DNA of 64,000 nt from contig NZ_BMUL01000021.1 in assembly GCF_014650175.1 (NCBI RefSeq), forward strand, positions 1-64,000, read 5' to 3'. The notes under the pieces were generated by a model. The model searched no databases. It saw nothing but the letters and a program-made list of their open reading frames with translations, and had not been told where the DNA came from. Shown in pieces: positions 7,560 to 16,436 of this stretch; position 1 is the stretch's first letter; each line of letters begins with the position of its first letter. The stretch comes from Streptomyces termitum. GTDB taxonomy: Bacteria; Actinomycetota; Actinomycetes; Streptomycetales; Streptomycetaceae. A program made the translations under genes and the position numbers.

Positions 7560-9032
7560 TCAGCTGACGCCGAGCCAGCCCTCGATCGGGTGAAGGGCGA
7601 AGAACACGATGAAGATCGCGGTCAGGCACCACATGAACGCGCCGACCTCGCGCGCCTTGCCCTGCGCCACCTTGATGACGGTGTACGCGATGACGCCGGC
7701 GGCGACGCCCGGGGTGATGCTGTACGTGAACGGCATCAGGACGACGGTCAGGAAGACCGGGATCGCGACGGAGCTGTCGCCCCAGTTCACGTGCTTGGCG
7801 TTCATCATCATCATCGCGCCGATGACGACCAGGGCGGCGGAGCCGACCTCGCGGGGCACGATCTGGGTGATCGGGGTGAAGAAGAGGCAGGCCGCGAAGA
7901 ACAGGCCGGTGATCACCGAGGAGAAGCCGGTGCGGGCTCCCTCACCGACGCCGGTGGCGGACTCCACGAAGACGGTCTGCCCGGAGGCGCCGGAGACGCC
8001 GCCGATCGCGCCGCCCGCGCCGTCGATGAAGAGGGCCTTGGAGAGGCCGGGCATGCGGCCCTTGTCGTCGGCGAGGTTGGCCTCGGTGCCGACGCCGATG
8101 ATGGTGGCCATGGCGTCGAAGAAGCCGGCGAGGACCAGGGTGAAGACGATCACGCCGACGGTGATGTAGCCGACGTCGCCCCAGCCGCCGAAGGAGACGT
8201 CTCCGAAGAGGGAGAAGTCCGGGCTGGAGACCGCGCCGCCCTTGAGCTCGGGGGCGCCGTTGGCCCAGGAGCCGGGGCCCTTGGCCGGGATGTCGGCGAC
8301 GGCGTTGACGATGAGCGAGAGGACGGTGCCGCCGACGATGCCGATCAGGATGGCGCCGGGGACCTTGCGGGCCTGGAGGGCGAAGATCGCGAGGAGGGTG
8401 ACCGCGAAGATCAGGACGGGCCAGCCCATCAAGGTGCCGCCGGAGCCCATGGTGACGGGCGGGCCGAACTGCGGTCCCGCGCCCACGAAGCCGGCCTTGT
8501 TGAAGCCGATCAGGGCGATGAAGAGGCCGATGCCGATGGTGATGCCGTGCTTCAGCGGCAGCGGGATGGCGTTCATGATCATCTCGCGGAGCCCGGTGAC
8601 CACCAGGAGGCAGATCACCACGCCGTAGACCACGCACATGCCCATGGCCTGCGGCCAGGTCATCTGGGGCACGACCTGGGTGGCGAGGACGCCGGAGACG
8701 CTGAGGCCGGCCGCGAGCACGAGCGGCACCTTGCCGACGAAGCCCATCAGCAGGGTGGTCACCGCCGCGGCGAAGGCGGTCGCCGTGATGACGGCGGAGG
8801 AGGCGAGGACGTTCTTGTCGACGTCCGGCCCCCCGAGCAGGATCGGGTTGAGCAGGAGGATGTACGCCATCGCCATGAAGGTGGTGATGCCGCCTCGGAT
8901 CTCCGTGCCGACGGAGGATCCTCTCTCCGAGATGTGAAAGTACCGGTCGAGCCAAGACCGTCCGGCGGGGTTGCGCGAGCCGGAGCCCGCGTCCTCGGCG
9001 GTGGTCTTCGGCTCCACGGACGACTGGGTCAT
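7560..9032 (-). CDS. NCS2-family purine permease
   Basis: A 490-aa polytopic membrane protein of the nucleobase:cation symporter-2 family (AzgA/PbuG branch, hypoxanthine/guanine/xanthine). Visible are the N-terminal RGGITTFMAMAYILLLNP, the NATEANLADDKGR-like loop (GVGTEANLADDKGRMPG) and the conserved SGASGQTVFVESATGV segment. The ATG at 9032 is favoured by GGGAG at 8 bases over an upstream TTG at 9047. It is placed between xanthine dehydrogenase and xdhC, so uptake of the substrate purines is the likely role. Exact base specificity is not readable. Confidence 0.93.
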   Translation of the reverse strand: MTQSSVEPKTTAEDAGSGSRNPAGRSWLDRYFHISERGSSVGTEIRGGITTFMAMAYILLLNPILLGGPDVDKNVLASSAVITATAFAAAVTTLLMGFVGKVPLVLAAGLSVSGVLATQVVPQMTWPQAMGMCVVYGVVICLLVVTGLREMIMNAIPLPLKHGITIGIGLFIALIGFNKAGFVGAGPQFGPPVTMGSGGTLMGWPVLIFAVTLLAIFALQARKVPGAILIGIVGGTVLSLIVNAVADIPAKGPGSWANGAPELKGGAVSSPDFSLFGDVSFGGWGDVGYITVGVIVFTLVLAGFFDAMATIIGVGTEANLADDKGRMPGLSKALFIDGAGGAIGGVSGASGQTVFVESATGVGEGARTGFSSVITGLFFAACLFFTPITQIVPREVGSAALVVIGAMMMMNAKHVNWGDSSVAIPVFLTVVLMPFTYSITPGVAAGVIAYTVIKVAQGKAREVGAFMWCLTAIFIVFFALHPIEGWLGVS

Positions 9033-9186
9033 GGGGCCTACTCCCAAGGTTCAAAGGGGCACCCGTCCGAGGGGGACTCGTAGCGACGGGATTTGGGAAA
9101 CGCTGTGGCTGCACGACCCGGGGGACGGCCCGAGACGAACGGGGTGGTGCGGTGTCGCTCTGTGCTGCTCCGTGATGCTTGTACTG

Positions 9187-9226
9187 CTCTGGTGGTACGG
9201 GTGGTGCTCTGGTGGTGCGGGTGGTG
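9187..9226. repeat. 20-bp tandem repeat before the permease
   Basis: Two adjacent 20-base units (CTCTGGTGGTACGGGTGGTG and the same with one change) are followed by decayed further copies to about 9280. They lie in the 290-base gap between the permease start and the end of the molybdenum subunit gene. On the permease strand this is a CACC-rich leader. It may be simple slippage or a regulatory array. Confidence 0.6.
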
Positions 9227-9322
9227 CTCCGGTACGGCTCCGATGGTGCGGGTACCGCTGCTCCGGGCGGTGCGGGCGGGGAAGGTGTGACGCTCCTGGG
9301 AGGCACGCACCGCCCGGAGGGC

Positions 9323-11728
9323 CTACAGGGTGCCGGTGAGCGCCTCGGGGCGGACCGGCGTCTTGTTCAGCTCCAGGCCCGTCGCGTTCCGGATCGCCGC
9401 GAGGACGGCCGGGGTGGACGACAGGGTGGGAGCCTCGCCGATGCCGCGCAGCCCGTACGGGGCGTTGTCGTCGGCGAGTTCGAGCACGTCGACCGGGATG
9501 GTCGGGGTGTCGAGGATGGTGGGGATGAGGTAGTCCGTGAAGGAGGGGTTGCGCACCTTCGCGGTCTTCGGGTCGACGATGATCTCCTCCATCACCGCGA
9601 CGCCCAGGCCCTGGGTCGTACCGCCCTGGATCTGGCCGACGACGGAGAGCGGGTTGAGCGCCTTGCCGACGTCCTGGGCGGTGGCCAGCTCGATCACCTT
9701 GACCAGGCCGAGCTCGGTGTCGACCTCGACCACCGCGCGGTGCGCGGCGAAGGTGTACTGGACGTGGCCGTCGCCCTGGCCGGTGCGCAGGTCGAAGGGG
9801 ACCGTCGGGCGGTGGCGGAACTCCAGCTCGACGTCGACCGGCTCCTCGCCCTCCAGGACGTCCGCGAGGGTCGCGAGGACCTCGCCGCCGTCGGTGACGA
9901 CCTTGCCGCCCTCCAGGAGGAGTTCGGCGGTGGCCCAGGCGGGGTGGTAGGAGCCGTTCTTGCGGCGGCCGATCTCCAGGACCTTCTCGCGGACGGCCTC
10001 GCAGGTGTTCTTCACCGCGCCGCCGGTCATGTACGTCTGCCGGGAGGCGGACGTGGAGCCGGCGGAGCCGACCTGGGTGTCGGCCGGGTGGATGGTGACC
10101 TGCGTGACGCCCAGCTCGGTGCGGGCGATCTGGGCGTGGACGGTGACGCCGCCCTGGCCGACCTCGGCCATGGCCGTGTGGACCATGGCGACCGGCTCGC
10201 CGTTGATGACCTGGAGGACCACGCGGGCGGTCGAGTAGTCGTCGAAGCCCTCGGAGAAGCCGACGTTCTTGATGCCGACCGCGTAGCCGACGCCGCGGAC
10301 GACGCCCTCGCCGTGGGTGGTGTTGGAGAGGCCGCCGGGCAGCGCGCGGACGTCCGCGCCCTCGCCCGCGGTCTCCCACTGGCGCTCCGGCGGCAGCGGG
10401 CGGGCCTTGACCCGGCGCAGCAGCTCGGCGACCGGGGCCGGGGAGTCCACGACCTGGCCGGTGGGCATCAGCGTGCCCTGCTCCATGGCGTTGAGCCGGC
10501 GGAACTCCACCGGGTCCATGCCGAGCTTGGCGGCCAGCTTGTCCATCTGCGCCTCGTAGGCGAAGCACGCCTGGACCGCGCCGAAGCCGCGCATGGCGCC
10601 GCAGGGCGGGTTGTTGGTGTAGAGGGCGACGGCCTCGATCTCGACGTCGTCGACCACGTACGGGCCGGCGCCGAGCGAGGAGGCGTTGCCGACGACGGCC
10701 GGGGAGGCCGAGGCGTAGGCGCCGCCGTCGAGGACGATCCGGGCCTTGAGGTGGGTGAGCTTGCCGTCCTTGGTGGCGCCGTGCTCGTAGTGCAGCTTCG
10801 CCGGGTGGCGGTGCACGTGGCCGAAGAAGGACTCGAAGCGGTTGTAGACGATCTTGACGGGCTTGCCGGTGCGCAGGGCGAGCAGGCAGGCGTGGATCTG
10901 CATCGAGATGTCCTCGCGGCCGCCGAAGGCGCCGCCGACGCCGGAGAGCGTCATGCGGACCTTGTCCTCGGGCAGGCCGAGGACGGGGGCGATCTGCTTG
11001 AGGTCCGAGTGCAGCCACTGGGTGGCGACATAGAGGTCGACGCCGCCGTCCTCGGCGGGCACGGCGAGGCCGGACTCGGGGCCGAGGAACGCCTGGTCCT
11101 GCATGCCGAAGACGTACTCGCCCTCGACGATGACGTCGGCCCGCTTCCGGGCCTCCGCCACGTTCCCGCGCACGATGGGCTGGCGGTGCACGATGTTGGG
11201 GTGCGGCACGTGGCCGGAGTGGTGGTCGTCGCGGCCCTCGTGGACGAGGGGCGCGTCGGGGGCGAGCGCGGACGCCTCGTCGGTGACGACGGGGAGCTCC
11301 CGGTACTCGATCCTGATCTTGGCGGCGGCGCGGCGGGCGGTCTCCGGGTGGTCGGCGGCGACCAGCGCCACCGGCTCGCCGTGGTGGCGGACCTTGCCGT
11401 GGGCCAGGACGGGGGTGTCCTGGATCTCCAGGCCGTAGTTCTTCATCGCGGCCGGGAGGTCGTCGTAGGTCAGGACGGCGTAGACGCCCGACGTGGCGAG
11501 GGCCTCGGAGGTGTCGATGGAGACGATCTCGGCGTGGGCGACGGTGGAGCGCAGGGTCTGGCCCCACAGCATGTCCTCGTGCCACATGTCCGAGGAGTAG
11601 GCGAACTCGCCGGTGACCTTGAGGGTGCCGTCCGGGCGGAGGGTGGACTCGCCGATGCCGCCCTTGACGTGGTTCTGGGTGACGTCGGTCGGGGTGCCGG
11701 CCGGGACGGTGCGGGTGTGCTGGGCCAT
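9323..11728 (-). CDS. Xanthine dehydrogenase, molybdopterin-binding subunit
   Basis: Large catalytic subunit (801 aa) of a three-subunit molybdenum hydroxylase that oxidises hypoxanthine/xanthine to urate. The N-terminal part has GEFAYSSDMWHEDMLWG and the ferredoxin-fold substrate channel domain. Molybdenum cofactor motifs follow: GGAFGGREDI, RGFGAVQACFAYE and, near the C-terminus, RGIGEAPT, whose Glu corresponds to the catalytic base of the family. It starts 2 bases after the iron-sulfur subunit's stop, so the two are translationally linked. XdhC downstream supports the assignment; without modelling, other purine hydroxylases remain possible. Confidence 0.93.
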   Translation of the reverse strand: MAQHTRTVPAGTPTDVTQNHVKGGIGESTLRPDGTLKVTGEFAYSSDMWHEDMLWGQTLRSTVAHAEIVSIDTSEALATSGVYAVLTYDDLPAAMKNYGLEIQDTPVLAHGKVRHHGEPVALVAADHPETARRAAAKIRIEYRELPVVTDEASALAPDAPLVHEGRDDHHSGHVPHPNIVHRQPIVRGNVAEARKRADVIVEGEYVFGMQDQAFLGPESGLAVPAEDGGVDLYVATQWLHSDLKQIAPVLGLPEDKVRMTLSGVGGAFGGREDISMQIHACLLALRTGKPVKIVYNRFESFFGHVHRHPAKLHYEHGATKDGKLTHLKARIVLDGGAYASASPAVVGNASSLGAGPYVVDDVEIEAVALYTNNPPCGAMRGFGAVQACFAYEAQMDKLAAKLGMDPVEFRRLNAMEQGTLMPTGQVVDSPAPVAELLRRVKARPLPPERQWETAGEGADVRALPGGLSNTTHGEGVVRGVGYAVGIKNVGFSEGFDDYSTARVVLQVINGEPVAMVHTAMAEVGQGGVTVHAQIARTELGVTQVTIHPADTQVGSAGSTSASRQTYMTGGAVKNTCEAVREKVLEIGRRKNGSYHPAWATAELLLEGGKVVTDGGEVLATLADVLEGEEPVDVELEFRHRPTVPFDLRTGQGDGHVQYTFAAHRAVVEVDTELGLVKVIELATAQDVGKALNPLSVVGQIQGGTTQGLGVAVMEEIIVDPKTAKVRNPSFTDYLIPTILDTPTIPVDVLELADDNAPYGLRGIGEAPTLSSTPAVLAAIRNATGLELNKTPVRPEALTGTL

Positions 11729-11730
11729 GG

Positions 11731-12318
11731 TCAGACCGCCTCTCCCTGACGGGCGGCCGCGAGGCGGACCGCGTCGAGGATCTTCTCGTAGCCCGTGCAG
11801 CGGCAGAGGTTGCCGGAGAGGGCTTCGCGGATGTCCTGGTCGGACGGGGAGGCGTTGCGCTCCAGGAGCTCGTCGGCGGCGATGAGCAGGCCGGGGGTGC
11901 AGAAGCCGCACTGGACGGCGCCGGCGTCGATGAACGCCTGCTGGATCGGGCTGAGTTCGACGCCCTCGCCGGTCTGCGAGTCCTGACCGGGCTTCGCCTC
12001 CCACTTCTTGGCGGCGTCGAGCGGGGTGCCGCAGGCGCCGGAGGCGCAACCGCCGTGCTCGGCGCGCTCCTTGGCGAACTCGGCGAGCCCTTCGACGGTG
12101 ACGACCTCGCGGCCCTCGACCTGGCCGGCCGCGACCAGGCAGGAGCAGACCGGCACGCCGTCGAGGCGGACCGTGCAGGAGCCGCACTCGCCCTGCTCGC
12201 AGGCGTTCTTGGAGCCGGGCAGGCCCAGGCGCTCGCGGAGCACGTAGAGGAGGGATTCGCCCTCCCAGACGTCGTCGGCTTCCTGCGGACGACCGTTGAC
12301 CGTGAAATTGACGCGCAT
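11731..12318 (-). CDS. Xanthine dehydrogenase, [2Fe-2S] subunit
   Basis: Small electron-transfer subunit of 195 aa. The plant-type ferredoxin cluster ligands are CEQGECGSC with a later cysteine in CSC, and the second cluster is bound by CGFCTPG and CRCTGYE, the standard arrangement of molybdenum hydroxylase iron-sulfur subunits. It has a longer insert (residues ~80-105) between the two cluster domains than the shortest homologues. It lies 2 bases after the FAD subunit gene and 2 bases before the molybdenum subunit gene, in one operon. Confidence 0.95.
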   Translation of the reverse strand: MRVNFTVNGRPQEADDVWEGESLLYVLRERLGLPGSKNACEQGECGSCTVRLDGVPVCSCLVAAGQVEGREVVTVEGLAEFAKERAEHGGCASGACGTPLDAAKKWEAKPGQDSQTGEGVELSPIQQAFIDAGAVQCGFCTPGLLIAADELLERNASPSDQDIREALSGNLCRCTGYEKILDAVRLAAARQGEAV

Positions 12319-12320
12319 GG

Positions 12321-13211
12321 TTATGCAGCTCCCTCAAGCGTGCGGCCGGTGCCGCGGTACTGCTCCCAGGTCCAGCCGAGCTGGCGGCGGGCCATGATGC
12401 CGACGGCGTGGCGGCGGTACTTCGCGGTGCCGCGGACGTCGTCGATGGGGTTGGCGGCGGCCGAGACGAGGTCGGCGAACTGCTTGGCGACCGACGGGGT
12501 GATGATCTTCCCGTTGTCCCAGAAGCCGCCCTCCTCCAGGGCCGCGTTCAGGAAGGACTCGGCCTCCTTGGCGCGGATCGGGGTGGGCGCGGCGGAGCCG
12601 ATGCCGGTGCGGACGGTCCGGGTCTCCGGGTGGAGCGCGAGACCGAAGGCGCAGACGGCGATGACCATCGCGTTGCGGGTGCCGACCTTGGAGTACTGCT
12701 GGGGGCCGTCCGCCTTCTTGATGTGGACGGTCTTGATCAGTTCGTCGGGCTGGAGCGCGTTGCGCTTCACACCGGTGTAGAACGCGTCGATCGGGATGAG
12801 GCGGCTGCCCCGGACCGATTCGACCTCGACCTCCGCGCCGGCGGCGAGGAGGGCGGGGTGGGCGTCGCCGGCGGGCGAGGCGGTGCCGAGGTTGCCGCCG
12901 ACACCGCCGCGGTTGCGGATCTGCGGGGAGGCGACCGTGTGGGAGGCGAGCGCCAGGCCGGGCAGCTCGGTCCGCAGGTTCTCCATGATCTGGGTGTACG
13001 GGACGGAGGCGCCGAGCCGGACGTTCTCCTCGCCGACCTCCCACTCGCGCAGCAGCTCGATGCGGTTCAGGTCCAGCAGGTACGCGGGGCGCCGGTGGTC
13101 GAAGTTGATCTCGACCATGACGTCGGTACCGCCGGCGATGGGCACGGCCGTGGGGTGCTCTGCCTTGGCGGCGAGCGCCTCCTCCCAGCTGGCGGGGCGA
13201 AGGAAGTCCAT
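12321..13211 (-). CDS. Xanthine dehydrogenase, FAD-binding subunit
   Basis: Medium subunit (296 aa) of the CutM/CoxM type that passes electrons from the iron-sulfur clusters to FAD and NAD+. FAD contacts are visible as PIAGGTDVMVEI and RGGVGGNLGTASPAGD. It is the first gene of the leftward xanthine dehydrogenase operon, with the PucR-type activator divergent 348 bases away. An AGAGAG sequence precedes the ATG. Confidence 0.94.
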   Translation of the reverse strand: MDFLRPASWEEALAAKAEHPTAVPIAGGTDVMVEINFDHRRPAYLLDLNRIELLREWEVGEENVRLGASVPYTQIMENLRTELPGLALASHTVASPQIRNRGGVGGNLGTASPAGDAHPALLAAGAEVEVESVRGSRLIPIDAFYTGVKRNALQPDELIKTVHIKKADGPQQYSKVGTRNAMVIAVCAFGLALHPETRTVRTGIGSAAPTPIRAKEAESFLNAALEEGGFWDNGKIITPSVAKQFADLVSAAANPIDDVRGTAKYRRHAVGIMARRQLGWTWEQYRGTGRTLEGAA

Positions 13212-13559
13212 GGTGGCTCTCTTCTAAGTGATTCTGGCGATCGGGGTCGGACGGCCGGGCCCTCAGGGACGTTCGGCCCTCGACTTTCGTGTTCATGTCC
13301 TGTTCACGCGGTGTGTGGCCCAGTACACAAGCCCGCCGGGCCCGGTGTGCAGTGACCGAAACCATGAAGGAGTTGGCCGGTGCCCCGGCACGTCTTGTAG
13401 ATTCGAACGAAAGGCGGGGCACGCGTACCTCGCTGTTTTCCCCTGGAAACAGTGACACCATCGCGCCGCCTCCCACCCGTCGAATACACGACACCCGTCG
13501 GCGCCCGGCACCCGTCGGCACCCGACCCCACCACCACTCGAAGGAACGGCGGCGAGACG
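13212..13559. other. Divergent control region of the purine genes
   Basis: 348 bases between the xanthine dehydrogenase operon and the PucR-family gene. It contains a dyad CTGTTT - 8 bases - AAACAG (13433-13452), a comparatively AT-rich patch (CTTGTAGATTCGAACGAAAG), and a possible rightward promoter TTGGCC (13373-13378) with TAGATT (13398-13403) at 19-base spacing. The dyad is a candidate regulator site. All assignments are by inspection only. Confidence 0.4.
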
Positions 13560-15254
13560 ATGCGGCTGCGCGCACTGCTGGAGAACGACGCGCTCGGGCT
13601 GCGCCTGCTGGGCGGCGAGGACGAGCTGGACCGCTCCGTCCGCGGCGTGATGACCACGGACCTCAAGGATCCCAGTCGGTACCTGTCCGGCGGCGAGCTG
13701 GTCCTCACCGGCCTGGCCTGGCTGCGGGAGCCGGCCGACGCCGAGCCCTTCGTCCGGATCCTCACCGCCGCCGGGGTGGCCGCGCTGGCGGCCGGCGAGG
13801 CGGAGCTGGGCGACATCCCCGACGATCTCGTACAGGCGTGTTCGCGCCACCGGCTGCCGCTGTTCGCGGTCAACGAATCCGTTGCGTTCGCGACGATCAC
13901 CGAGCACGTTGTTCGACAGGTCTCCGGCGAGCGGGCCGGCGACCTGGCCGCCGTCGTGGACCGGCACCGGCGGCTGATGACCTCCGGTCCGGCCGGCGGC
14001 GGCCCCGAGGCGGTCCTGGACCTGCTCGGCTCCGACCTGGACCTGCGGGCCTGGGTCCTCTCCCCCACCGGGCGGCAGGTCGCGGGCGCCGGACAGCCCC
14101 TGGAACCGGCGCTGGCGGCGGCGCTGGCGGGCGAGCACCTGGCCGCCACCCGGACCGGCCGGCGCGGCCCGCACCGGCTGGCCGTCCAGGGCACCGCGTA
14201 CTCGCTGTTCCCGATCCGGAACACCGCACGGGCCGCCGGGCCGGTCCCCCGGGACGTCCGCGAGACCGTCCTGTCGGACTGGCTGCTGGCCGTCGAGGCC
14301 GACGCCGGGGACTGGCCGGCCGCCCGGCTCGACCTGCTCCAGGGCGTCACCCAGCTGATCGCCGTGGAGCGCGACCGGCGCGACGCGGCCCGCACCGTGC
14401 GCCGCCGGCTGGCCCAGGAGGTGCTGGAGCTGGTGCAGACCGGCGCGGCGCCCGCCGAGATCGCCGCCCGGCTGCGGGTCGCCGCCCCGGTGCTGCTGCC
14501 CGGCCTGGGCGCCGCCCCGCACTGGCAGGTCGTGGTGGCCCGGGTCGAGTGGGACCAGGACGGCGGGCAGCCCCCGGTGGAGGCGGGCCCGGTCACCCAG
14601 GCGCTCCTGGAGGAGGTCCTGGTGGACCCGGCGACCGCCGGCGCCGACTCGTCCGACCGGATCGCGGTCGCCCACACCGGCGAGGAGGCCGTCGCACTGG
14701 TCCCGCTGGCCGCCGGGCCGCTGCCGGACAGCGAGGACGACGCCCCGAAGACCGCCCTGGGCCTGCACGCGGACGCGCTGCTCGCTGCGGTACGGGCCCC
14801 GCTCTCGGCGGGCCTCGGCGACGACGGGCGGCTCACCCTGGGCGTCAGCGCCGCCGTGCACTCGGCGGAGGGGCTGCGCGGCGCCCTGGAGGAGGCCCGG
14901 CACGCCCGCCGGGTGGCCGCCGCCCGGCCCGGCCGGGTCTGCGCGGCCGGCCACCACGAGCTGGCCTCGCACGTGCTGCTGCTGCCCTTCGTCCCGGACG
15001 ACGTGCGGCGCGCCTTCACCGCCCGGCTGCTCGACCCGCTGCGGGACTACGACCGGCGCCACCGGGCCGAGCTGATCCCGACCCTGGAGGCGTTCCTGGA
15101 CTGCGACGGCTCCTGGACCCGCTGCGCGACCCGGCTGCACCTGCACGTGAACACGCTGCGCTACCGGGTGGGCCGGATCGAGCAGCTGACCGGCCGCGAC
15201 CTGTCCCGCCTGGAGGACAAGCTCGACTTCTTCCTGGCGCTGCGGATGAGCTGA
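13560..15254 (+). CDS. PucR-family transcriptional regulator
   Basis: A 564-aa regulator. The N-terminal ~125 aa is the purine catabolism regulatory domain (MRLRALLENDALGLRLLGG, SGGELVLTGLAW, FAVNESVAFATI). The C-terminus carries the PucR HTH (ETLEAFLDCDGSWTRCATRL-like LEAFLDCDGSWTRCATRLHL, then VNTLRYRVGRIEQLTGRDL). Members activate purine degradation genes in response to purines or allantoin. The divergent xanthine dehydrogenase, permease and XdhC genes are the evident targets. The ATG is the start that gives the conserved N-terminus. Confidence 0.93.
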   Translation: MRLRALLENDALGLRLLGGEDELDRSVRGVMTTDLKDPSRYLSGGELVLTGLAWLREPADAEPFVRILTAAGVAALAAGEAELGDIPDDLVQACSRHRLPLFAVNESVAFATITEHVVRQVSGERAGDLAAVVDRHRRLMTSGPAGGGPEAVLDLLGSDLDLRAWVLSPTGRQVAGAGQPLEPALAAALAGEHLAATRTGRRGPHRLAVQGTAYSLFPIRNTARAAGPVPRDVRETVLSDWLLAVEADAGDWPAARLDLLQGVTQLIAVERDRRDAARTVRRRLAQEVLELVQTGAAPAEIAARLRVAAPVLLPGLGAAPHWQVVVARVEWDQDGGQPPVEAGPVTQALLEEVLVDPATAGADSSDRIAVAHTGEEAVALVPLAAGPLPDSEDDAPKTALGLHADALLAAVRAPLSAGLGDDGRLTLGVSAAVHSAEGLRGALEEARHARRVAAARPGRVCAAGHHELASHVLLLPFVPDDVRRAFTARLLDPLRDYDRRHRAELIPTLEAFLDCDGSWTRCATRLHLHVNTLRYRVGRIEQLTGRDLSRLEDKLDFFLALRMS

Positions 15255-15625
15255 CGCGCGGCACGGGCGGATGCGCGGACGGCCCGGCGCGCGGCCCGGC
15301 GCGCCGTCGGGCCGGCGCGCGGCCGGGCCCTCCCCCGGGGAGGGGCATACGGAATTCACTCCTTCGGTTGACTCCGTCGGAGTGGCGGCGGGGCCCTTCG
15401 GGGGTCCCGCCGGAGCGGCCCGGCGTCCCCCTCGCACCGCTGATCACCGCCGTGATCACGGGCCCCGGGAGCCCCTGACGCCCCGTCGGAACCGCTCCGC
15501 ACCGGGCGCCCCACTCCCCGCCCGGCTTTGTGAAAAATTTCACCCGACCCCTTGGCCGGGGTCTCCCCTTCGTGCTGAGATGCCGTCCTACTCAACAGCT
15601 CGACGGCGCGCTCGGGGAGGGCAAT
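15255..15625. other. Intergenic region with several dyads
   Basis: 371 bases without a gene. The first part is G/C-only direct repeats of CCCGGCGCGC (15283-15335), which may act as a terminator after the PucR gene. Then come three dyads: ACTCCG-T-CGGAGT (15371-15383), TGATCAC-CGCC-GTGATCA (15441-15458) and GTGAAA-AA-TTTCAC (15530-15543). The last two are in the likely promoter region of the TPR gene that follows. Confidence 0.5.
15530..15543. promoter_or_regulatory. GTGAAA-AA-TTTCAC operator candidate
   Basis: A perfect 6-bp dyad and the most AT-rich patch for kilobases around, 83 bases before the TPR gene start. It has the look of a winged-helix or CRP-type binding site. Regulator unknown. 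Confidence 0.45.
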
Positions 15626-16429
15626 GTGGCGGACACCGCCATGTCTGGTTCCGAATCGGAGGACGGCGGCGATCCGTCCCTCGCCCACGGCAAGGAGACT
15701 CCGGTGGAGACCGCCATATGGCGCCTCCGCTCCCGTGCCTGCTGGGCCGACGCGGCGGCCCTGCTCGCCCCCCGCGCCCACGAGCCCGCCGCGGCGCTCG
15801 AACGGGCCTCGCTGCTGATCGAGCGCTGTCTCTACACCGAACAGGGCTGGGCCGACGCCGAGGAGGCGCTGCGCGCCGCCGAGGCCGTCGCCACCGGTGA
15901 CGAGGAGCGCGGCGCGGCGGCCTGCGAACGCGGCTACCTGGCCTACGCCTCCACCCTGCTGCGGGTCCGCGACCGCGCCGACGAGGCCCGGATGGCGCTG
16001 GGCCGCGCCGCCGCCCTCATCTCCCCCTCGGCGGCGGGCCGTCCGCTGCTCGACTACCGGCGCGGCCTCGTCGCCCAGAACCTCGGCGACTCCCCGCAGG
16101 CGGCCCGCGCCGCGTACCGCCGCGCCCACGCCGGCGCCACCGCCCAGGACGACCGGCTCCTGCTCTCCTCCACCTGGCGCCACCTCGCCGGACTCGCCCT
16201 GCGCGAGGGCGAGTTGGCCGAGGCCCGGAACGGATTCGCCGAATCGCTGCGGATCCGCGAGGAGTTGGGCTATCTGGTCGGTACGGCTCCGGCGCTCACC
16301 GCCCTGGCCGACACCGAGACGGAGCCGGAGGCGGGCCGGCTGCGCGCCGAGGCCCGCCGCCTCTTCCGGCTCCTCGGCGGGGTGCCGACCTGGCTGGCGG
16401 GCCAGCTGACCCCCCGTACCGCCATGTGA
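15626..16429 (+). CDS. TPR-repeat protein
   Basis: A 267-aa soluble, alanine-rich helical protein with tetratricopeptide-like repeats (YLAYASTLLRVRDRADEARM, RRGLVAQNLGDSPQAARAAY, HLAGLALREGELAEARNGFA), so probably a protein-interaction scaffold. GTG at 15626 sits 5 bases after GGGAGG; an ATG two bases earlier is in the wrong frame. It ends 7 bases from the convergent P-loop/beta-propeller gene. No enzymatic signature is seen. Confidence 0.8.
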   Translation: MADTAMSGSESEDGGDPSLAHGKETPVETAIWRLRSRACWADAAALLAPRAHEPAAALERASLLIERCLYTEQGWADAEEALRAAEAVATGDEERGAAACERGYLAYASTLLRVRDRADEARMALGRAAALISPSAAGRPLLDYRRGLVAQNLGDSPQAARAAYRRAHAGATAQDDRLLLSSTWRHLAGLALREGELAEARNGFAESLRIREELGYLVGTAPALTALADTETEPEAGRLRAEARRLFRLLGGVPTWLAGQLTPRTAM

Positions 16430-16436
16430 TCGTCCG

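Noticed and set aside
15270..15340. Perfect terminator in the GGCGCGCG-rich stretch after the PucR gene
   Set aside because: Only direct repeats and imperfect pairings were found; no clean long stem, so it is described only as a repeat-rich segment.
15624..15818. ATG at 15624 starting a 64-codon frame
   Set aside because: It overlaps the TPR gene's GTG start in a different frame and encodes Pro/Arg-rich shadow sequence.
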